A stretch of 64,000 nucleotides of DNA. Source: Sternotherus odoratus (taxonomy: Eukaryota; Chordata; Testudines; Kinosternidae). Under the pieces are notes generated by a model. It saw only the letters and a program-made list of their open reading frames with translations, had not been told where the DNA came from and searched no databases. The stretch spans positions 75,389,892-75,453,891 of the forward strand of contig JAVMKO010000001.1 in the NCBI GenBank assembly GCA_032164245.1, given 5' to 3'. Positions 56,401 through 64,000 of this stretch are shown piece by piece. The translations under genes were made by a program, and so were the position numbers. Numbering within the stretch: position 1 is the first letter of the stretch; each line of letters opens with the position of its first letter.

Positions 56401-59099
56401 CAGCACCATGGCTGCCAGACATGGGTGAATTTACCAGAACACACAGGAGAGCTAGAAGAAAAAGAGGAAAGGCTGCCAGCCTGCAGATACTTATCAACTG
56501 GCTTTGCCCTAGTGCAGCTTCCAACAGGACTCCCTCTGCTCAAGCACACACACACACACCATCTACATACACAGACTGTACACGCACACACACAATACAC
56601 ACACAAGTAACAACAGGCATGCAACGTACACATGGTGCTCTGAGGCAGTAGAAGCCCATAGAAGCTGACCGTGCTCAGAGGGAAGGACAGCTCATGGGAG
56701 CTGAATCCCAGCAAAAGGCTCGGAAAGGGGAGAAGTCCACAGAAGCCAAGCGCCTGCCCAGCATTCAGAGGAAGAAAGTTCAGTGGCAGAACGTCCATGA
56801 GCTACCTCACTCATCTCATTCATTCTGGAGCACGTCTGAGTCTCGCAAAGGGGACATGGGACTCATCTGCTGGCCCCTATGGTCTCACCCAGAAGTCTCA
56901 GTGGACAGGTGCCTTCTTGCTAGAATGCCAGCTGGGTAAGTCACAACTGGGGCACACTGAATAAGCAGAATGATCAACAGGGGTGGATTGACTGGCTCTG
57001 CATCTAACGCTATATCCAGAGTCACTAGAATGTGAAATCTCACCAATCTCACACACATACTGCCCAATGTTCACTCGCACTTACTCCATGTTCCCCTTGC
57101 TCGGATGCCACACTGACAGTTTCACCACATGCTGCACTGACACACCGGCTCACACAGACACATTCCCAAGTACAGATTGACACACGCTCACAGACTGCAA
57201 CCACACTCAGTCACTCTGTTCACTGATGGAAACCCCAGCTCAGTCAACCAAAGTCAACCCTCCAGCCACTCCTTCTCATACTAATTTGCCAGGCCGAGGG
57301 GGACCCAGTCCACAGGGCCATTCTTTCTCATCTGCACAGCACGGCAGATAATCATGCAATTAGTGAACAAATCCATGACTTCCGCAGACTGCAGGGTCAT
57401 AAATGCTGTTCAAAAACAGCACCACCTCTCAACAGTCCCTGCTGGGTTCACATCAAGTAAAGAGGCGTGGTAGAGAGACCCACGTTTGAAGTGGGTCAAC
57501 CTGCAATGGATTATTGGTACATCTCCACCCTCCTGTGCACTTAACAATCAGCTGTCTAGGAAGGGAATTTTATAGACTCTCCAAGGAAAAAAATGGTTTC
57601 ATCAGGTTTCTTGCACTGGCAAATTTACCAGACTGCTCATGTTTTCCTTCATGGGTGTTCAAGGGCAGGACACAAAATTGGTGAAAGGGAAAGGCTGATA
57701 TAGCTGCTAAATATCATTTTCTAAAAAAGAAGTGACTTGGTGAGGGCTAGAGAGTTTCAGGGAGACAGGGCGGCCATACAAGAGACAGAGTGGCCTGCTC
57801 AAACACCTCCATTCTAGAATTGTAGGATCACATAAAGACGACAGAGCAGTAAGATGGTAACCAGAGGAGCACAGGGAGCAAACTGTGAGTGAGGGTGGGT
57901 GGTTGTGAGGGAAGAAACACAGAGATAGGATTGGAGGAGTGGGATGAGTATTGGGAAATAGGTGGACATGAGGGCAGAAAGATGAGGCAGTGAAGCACTG
58001 GAAAGGTTGAACACCTGGATAAGAGATGGATTCGGAGGTGGGCTAGAGAGATTCTAAAGGGAATAAAGTAGCTAGGAACCGCATGAAGGTAGCAGAGGAC
58101 ACAGAGTGATTCAGTCCCTCATCCCATAGGGATTCGGGAGGACAATTCAAAGAGAGGACTGTGGAGAAAGTGGGTAAGGAGGAAATGAAAAAGGCCCAGA
58201 GAAAGATTACAGCAGAGGCAAGGTCATAGCAACAATGGAGTCTACTAACACTTGAAAGGGACGACAAGGACGACAACAACAGGGACTAGAGAAATGAAAG
58301 CAACCAGATAAAAGCAGCAAATCACCTAGAGAAGGAAACAGCCCTGTGCCTCAGACAAACAGTCCCTAACAATCAACACATCTTCTAATACAGGAAATTG
58401 TTAAAACCCTCTCCTACCCCTACCCCAACCCCAAATCTCCCCTACCTTGGGTCCCTTTCTAAACACACACATATAACATCCAGATAAACTTTCCAAACCA
58501 GCAAAAGCAGCTACTGAAACAACTTCAAACACCACGTACCAAGAAAAACCACAATTTAGAAGTCAGCTTCCTCACCCCGCCCCCAGCCCATCATGCCATT
58601 GTTTAACAAGGAAATACTGTACATGTATAAAAATCGCCCTCTTCCCCAACCTGAATGTAGTTGCTTGAATTAGCTTCTGTATATATATACATATATATAT
58701 TTATACACGATACTGCAGTCAAGGAAGCAGATGATATAAAAGTCACAAAACGAATACATTAAATAAATAACTACCAGCAGAACATTAGGAAAGGTCACAT
58801 TGTTCCTACTTTGAGAAGATGCATCTTGGGACAGAAAGAGTCACAAAGCATACTGCAGTGTACTGGCTTTTGTGTGTTTGTGTGTGCACACGCACCACTG
58901 CCTCCTGCTAATGTCAGATCTGCTCACATGCATATTATTTCATGTGTGTGTGTGTGTGTATCTGTCTGTCCGTCCATCCGTCCCTATGGGATGGAATGTC
59001 AGACTTGCTCAAATGTTAATCAGCATTAGCTGTTTCAACTTTGAATGGTGGGAAACTTGCAAATATAGATTAAAAGCCCCATAACTACTAATGACTAAT
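53406..59099. other. Unrecognised non-coding sequence with simple repeats
   Basis: No gene recognised in 5.7 kb. (CA)n-rich simple sequence lies at 56,545-56,610, and an A/T microsatellite at 58,678-58,703 within an AT-rich block (58,600-58,770) that contains several AATAAA-like motifs. 57,760-58,330 is purine-rich. Confidence 0.45.
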
Positions 59100-59105
59100 G
59101 CAGAT

Positions 59106-59195
59106 TCTTCTTTACCTCAGTGGGTAGAGAACTGTGCTTTTGGAGTTTAAGGTCATGAGTTCTGTTTCCCATGATACACAGTGATGGTTTCATGT
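59106..59195 (+). repeat. Possible tRNA-derived SINE head
   Basis: 'ACCTCAGTGGGTAGAGAACT' resembles a tRNA box A region, and 'GGTCATGAGTTCTGTTTCCC' about 40 bases on could be a decayed box B. Turtles carry tRNA-Lys-derived SINEs (Cry I type) with this plan. A tRNA gene is excluded because the cloverleaf cannot close. Confidence 0.45.
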
Positions 59196-62100
59196 TTCTA
59201 TTTATTGGGCATTGCTAATAAACCCAAACTATTTCTGTGTCCGCATTGCTGTCTGTAACCACCAGAAAGTGTGAGAATTCACCCTAACATTGTGGTTAAG
59301 AGAGGAAGCTGGGGATGCTGAAGAGATGGAGAGGGGACTCAAAGCCCATTGAAAAGGGATCTTATGTTTCTGAGAGATGCCCCTGTTCGGCTGTGACTAG
59401 CCCTGATGAGTTCCAGACAGCCTGGGATGAAGATGACACAATCATTTTGGGATTGCTGCTGAGCCAGTCCTAATCCCAACCTTTCCTTGGGGGAGGATTT
59501 CTGGTGTATGAGTGAATGGGTGAGGTGGGGCTATATGGCTTGGAAGTCTATTTGGTTGCAAAGTGGAAATAAGCCCTTGTGGGGACACAGCTTGGGTCCC
59601 TCTAGTTACTTTCTTGATGTGCCCTGCAGAATCCAGCAGCTTGGTAGGTGTGGTCCACTTGGACATACCAGGTGTGGTCAGCAGCAGGGAAGCACTTATG
59701 GAAGATGGTGCGGGGGGAGGGCATGGCTTTGAGTCCTTCCCCATTTGCTGTCAGCAAGCCAGGAGCCTGACCGTACCATAAGTTTGATGCACAAAACTCC
59801 CATGGACTTCAATAAGAGTCATGCACCTGCCACGAATCATCTAATTGGGTCCTAGGCTTTTCCATGCCTCTAGCTTGGGTAGAGCAGGAAAGTTCATATG
59901 TACATCTTAGACCAACAGTGTGGACGGCCAGCACAAAGCTCCCTCATCAACAGTGTCCCCATGCTTTCCCCTCTTCTGGCGCCCAAATCTAGATGGGGAA
60001 ATGTAAACCCTTCCCCATGGTTGCTTGACTGGAGCAAAGGGTGTGTGACAGGCCTCAGTCCGATCATTGGCCATGTTCTCAGTCTTGCTTACATCTATTC
60101 ATAAACAATGGAGGTTGTAGGGCATGCCACATTTTATAGAAAGCTCTAAAGCAAAGACTTGCCTGCAAGATCCCTGAGGTACCCCATCAACCTGTCACCA
60201 GTATCACATCCTTACTCTCTCTCGCTGGTACCATAACTATGAGGAACAGCTCTAGGGTAACGGAGACTCTATTCAGGATGGGTGTGGGCATCTCCTTGCT
60301 ATTAGGAGGTCAACTTTTATGTGCATGCTGGAGAGCTCTGAAGCAAAGTGATCAATTTCGGCAACTATAACTTCACCATCAAACCCTATAGTCTCTTAGC
60401 ACATCATGGAAGAATCTTCCTCACTACATATAGGGAGAATTAAAATAACTCCCTAATGGAGTTTATACTAGAGAATTGCTGAGCAATCTGGGAGTCCAGT
60501 GCCAAAAATATGGGGGATATGTTTGCGTCAGAGATGGTGATACATTTGTGTGAGGGGGGTAGGGCGTATCACATTGTCTCTTGACTTATAGTGAATGCTG
60601 ATTAAAGCTTGTCTTTATATTTTATGAAGTGATGCATTACGTTCTGATATCAGGATCATGGTGAGTTGTGTTATGCCAGGATGTAGTGTGTGATGGAGTA
60701 TTGTTATATCAGCATATATGATGTTACATTGTTTTAGAAAACCAGTGTGAACACTCCAACAGGGCATCATGCAAAGCTCCACAGCTTGGAAAGTCTGGCT
60801 GCCAGATACAAATTTCAGGGTATGGGATAGTTCTGATATTTTAGGGACTTTCGCTCCCCTCCCATTCTCCTTCAGCACCACACATACATGCTGGCACTGC
60901 TCCAGAGGAAGAGGGATGATGAAAACATTAGAACATCTCTCAGGGAACCATGCCTGGAGTTCAAAGGAAGAGGAATGTGGCCAATACATGGCCAGAGGTG
61001 CCAGATCTTTCCAGGTAGACTGAAAACTTACAGTACAGCTCACTGTAACATCCATGATACAACGACTTCTGCCCTTCAACCCGAACCTCACTAGTTTAGT
61101 AGCCAGAGCCTCTGAGATGTGAAATGATCCCATAAAGCTTCCCAGAAAAGATTGTCTTTTACTAAGGGGAAGAAAAAGAGAGAGGGAGATGGCGGAAGGG
61201 GGAATGTAAAACATTTGTTGGGCTTTGGTATGAAAGCCCCTGCTTTTTTGGAAGGTAATATCATCACATGGGCTCTGTTCTAGCAGAAAGAGCACCTGAT
61301 GCTAACATTACCTGTGTGCGTCACTTGATTAATTACAGCGAAATAACACTGAATCTAAAATCCTAAACTCACAACAGTGTTAATCACATCACTTTCTTTG
61401 CTGAATTATGATCTCCCCCAAACAACCCCCACCCCATCTCCTGCCCCAAACACTCTTACCCATGGAACTCAAGTAAAAATAAACATCCAGAAAAGGCCAT
61501 TTGCAGGAGAAGGGGTTAACTAGATGGACTAATGGTCTGACCTGATATGGCAGAAGGCAAGATACTAGACTTCTGTAGGTTGACCAACAGTCCAGCCTGG
61601 TGCTACCAGTCCTACATTTCCAGTTGTCCTCAGAGGAGACATTCATGTGGCTTATGGCACGGTTAATGTTTTCAAAGCACTTTCAACATGAGCAGTGCTA
61701 TATAGTATAAATGCTAAATCTAATTATCATGGCAAACCATTCTCTGCCAATCACTGGAACTAGGGACGGAGCAAACTAGTTCTGAGAAAATGAGAACTAT
61801 ACCAAAATGTTGCCCAAAACACAAAATCTGAACCCTTTAGAGAGGTTTTGAAATAGTGCTGTTGACTTCTTTTTGGTTTGCTTTCAGTTTAATTCCTTCC
61901 CGGTAGCATCTTTGAGCTTCCTCGTTCCAGCTGCAAACAAGGTGAGGGGAAAGTGCTGAAATAACTATCACAAACATGCTGCTCTTGCCAGCTGCCAAAA
62001 AACCTTTGGGAAGTACCAGAAATCTTGAAAGCTTTTCCAGTACCAAGATTTCTAAACCAAAGAAGTAGTGGAGAAGTCTCTATAGCATTGGGTGATGACT

Positions 62101-62312
62101 CAAACTGAACACCCAAATCGATGGCTTACCCCATCACTGGCAAGACAGTGCAATGTCTTGAGGCCCAAATTCCACAGACAGATGCTGGAACAGAGTTTAT
62201 AATTAAATAGGGAAGATGGGGTAGTTCCACCATGGCATGAAAACCCTGCTGGCAAGGATTGAGGTGACATGCCAGCATCTTCAGTTCATAAAGATAAAGG
62301 TAACAGGGTGAA
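59196..62312. other. Unrecognised sequence with an unexplained 226-codon frame
   Basis: No known family. A minus-strand frame at 60,615-61,295 is open for 226 codons with no recognised domain, and a plus-strand 84-codon frame overlaps it. Confidence 0.45.
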
Positions 62313-62400
62313 CCATAGAATACCAGGGTTGGAAGGGACCGCAAGAGGTCATCTAGTCCAACCCCCTGCTCAAAGAAGGACCAATCCCCATCTAAATCGT
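62313..62400 (-). mobile_element. CR1 LINE 3' fragment
   Basis: 'CCATAGAATACCAGGGTTGG' followed by 'AAGAGGTCATCTAGTCCAAC' and 'CCCCTGCTCAAAG' is the inverted CR1 3' end, the same blocks as at 8,617-8,700. About 90 bp, strongly 5'-truncated. Confidence 0.88.
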
Positions 62401-63639
62401 ACTGGGGCGGGGGAGGGAACACAGTGCACATGATTTTCTCTTGCTCTCCCATTTGCACGGCCTCGACCTGCGTAAACCGCTTCCAAATACACAGCCTGAA
62501 AGTCATAGAAAACAAACAAAACAAAAACAACCTCACCCCACCCTCCCTCCCACCCTGGTTGCCCCACGACCTGAATTTTCACGAGAAGAGAAACATCAAT
62601 TTATACAAAATGCAATAGAAAAAAAATATTTACAAATGAAATGAATGCCTTCTTGGTGGCCACGGCCAGTGGGCTCTGACCAGTGGCCTCGTGTTCTGGA
62701 TTGCAGATTGCTAGGTTAGTTCATTTGGCTTTTCTTTTAAAGGGAGGAGAGGGAAGAAATAAGCAGGTCCCTTCCCCTGATACCATGGGGGGAAATTCAA
62801 AGACCCTTCAACTCCTTCCCCTATAATTTCCTCTGTGAAATCTAAACAAACCTCCCACCCTCTCCTCAGTCCATGAGACTTTCCAACCCCCCCAGCCCCA
62901 GCTTTAAAAAAACAGAGGTCTCCTGTTGGCTTAAAAAAAAGGAAAGATAGCAAGATAAAATCACCTGGGGAACAGTGAGGAGTGGGAGGGAGGGAGGAGT
63001 CTCAGCTCCGGGAAATGTGGCTTGAAAAAAAATGGCTGCCTTCCTCTGTTTAGGGTCATTTCTGTTTGCCATCCCAGTCAAGTGTGGGGCTTTTTAAACC
63101 ATCCCTCATGTGAATGAAGGCTGGCAGGACAATGGGACAGATCCATGAAAAAAGTCAGGGTCTGTACCACAAATTTGAGGACGGGAGGTGTTGACCCGGG
63201 ATCCCACCTCAGTTCCTCCTATTAAAGAAGAAAAATGAAAGGGGAGGAGGACATCTCACTCCCACCACCACTCCCTTTAGTTTAGTTTAATTTGTATCTA
63301 AAATGATACAATGGAAAGAAAACCACTTTTACCCATACCACGCGTGCTGGGAAAGCTGAGTACAGCATTAGGCTATTCCAGCTTAGCACCTGTGGTAGTA
63401 TTTCTCTCTTGCTCACACACACTCTCCCTCTCCCCACCCTTCCACCTCTAGTCTTCAGCCCTCATCATAGCTGCTGTGAGCGTTGTCATTTTTTGATGGC
63501 ATTCCCGCCTGCCCTCTGGAAGACAAGCCATGTGTTTCCACAGCACGTCCAATAGCAAACATAAGCCCATATTCAGCAAGTGCACAAGTACGTGCTGCAA
63601 GTAGACAGTCTCCTGCTGCTGCCACGCTCACACATTTTC
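62401..63639. other. Unrecognised non-coding sequence
   Basis: No gene recognised. 62,500-62,650 is A-rich. Confidence 0.45.
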
Positions 63640-63647
63640 CTCACACC

Positions 63648-63799
63648 TAGGGTGACCAGATGTCCCAATTTTATAGGGACAGTCCTGATTTTGGGTTTTT
63701 TTTCTTACATAGGCTCCTATCCCCCCCCCCCCCCCCCAAAAAAAAAAAACCCCAACAACTCCTGTCCTGATTTTTTACACTTGCTGTCTGGTCACCCTA
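63648..63799 (-). mobile_element. 'GGGTGACCAGAT' MITE, copy 4
   Basis: 152 bp, the opposite orientation to copies 1-3. It has inverted ends TAGGGTGACCAGATG and 'GTCTGGTCACCCTA' and an exact 8-bp duplication CTCACACC (63,640-63,647 and 63,800-63,807). Its extra length comes from a C-run and A-run expansion at 63,721-63,750. Confidence 0.9.
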
Positions 63800-64000
63800 C
63801 TCACACCTCCTTTTCCCTCAAAGCTGGACTCAGGACACTGTACCACCATCAGCAGGGAGAGCACTGGCCATTTTGTGACATATTTCTCTCTGCCCAGCAG
63901 GGGGAGGAGAAGGAGGCAGGATCAGGCCCCTTCCTGACCTGCCCCTCTTCTTTTACATTGGCCAAAACAAAGCTGACATCTCCTGACGTGGCAGGATGAC

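Noticed and set aside
59106..59195. tRNA gene
   Set aside because: Only box-like motifs are present, and acceptor and T stems do not pair.
1..64000. CRISPR array, bacterial operon or phage structure
   Set aside because: No regularly spaced repeats and no prokaryotic genes. The repeat content is that of an amniote genome.

Overview
The window looks like non-coding DNA from an amniote nuclear genome, most probably a turtle (Testudines), with a crocodilian as the second choice. The reasons are old minus-strand CR1 and CR1-L3 LINEs, a Harbinger transposon with a spliced Myb-like second gene, high-copy 'GGGTATGTCTACAC' inverted-repeat elements, several hAT derivatives, Penelope-like fragments and MIR-like SINEs. 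No host protein-coding gene could be recognised. Most open frames are chance frames, many of them in GC-rich repeats. The nucleus of the annotation is therefore a set of transposon insertions, many with exact borders because their target-site duplications (TSDs) are visible.

Layout. 1-8.6 kb is mostly unrecognised sequence with two MITEs. 8.6-10.7 kb is a minus-strand CR1 with reverse-transcriptase remains, split by a hAT element carrying a GC-rich minisatellite. 11.2-11.8 kb is a Ty3/Gypsy-type gag relic. 12.5-13.2 kb is a Harbinger-type MITE. 15.5-17.1 kb is a MITE split by a 1.45-kb solo LTR. 19.3-19.9 kb is a MITE with a GC-rich minisatellite. 21.7-22.6 kb is an L3 fragment split by a Tigger-like MITE. 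24.0-24.7 kb is a hAT that contains sequence also present 4 kb upstream. 27.5-29.6 kb is an L3 LINE with two independent insertions: a 5S-rRNA-headed unit and a 75-bp repeat. 31.6-35.8 kb is a decayed Harbinger that collected a hAT, a Penelope-like fragment and a MITE. 40.5-41.0 kb is a hAT. 44.2-44.5 kb is a complete inverted Penelope-like insertion with hammerhead-ribozyme-like arms. 44.7-48.1 kb holds further MITEs. 48-64 kb is mostly unrecognised and simple-repeat sequence with a few small elements.

The most interesting structures are the Penelope-like inverted pair (44,249-44,470), the 5S-headed insertion (28,334-28,582), the nested Harbinger, and the recurring association between terminal-inverted-repeat elements and GC-rich tandem-repeat interiors. 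All family assignments were made by eye from motifs and remembered consensus features; no database search was run.
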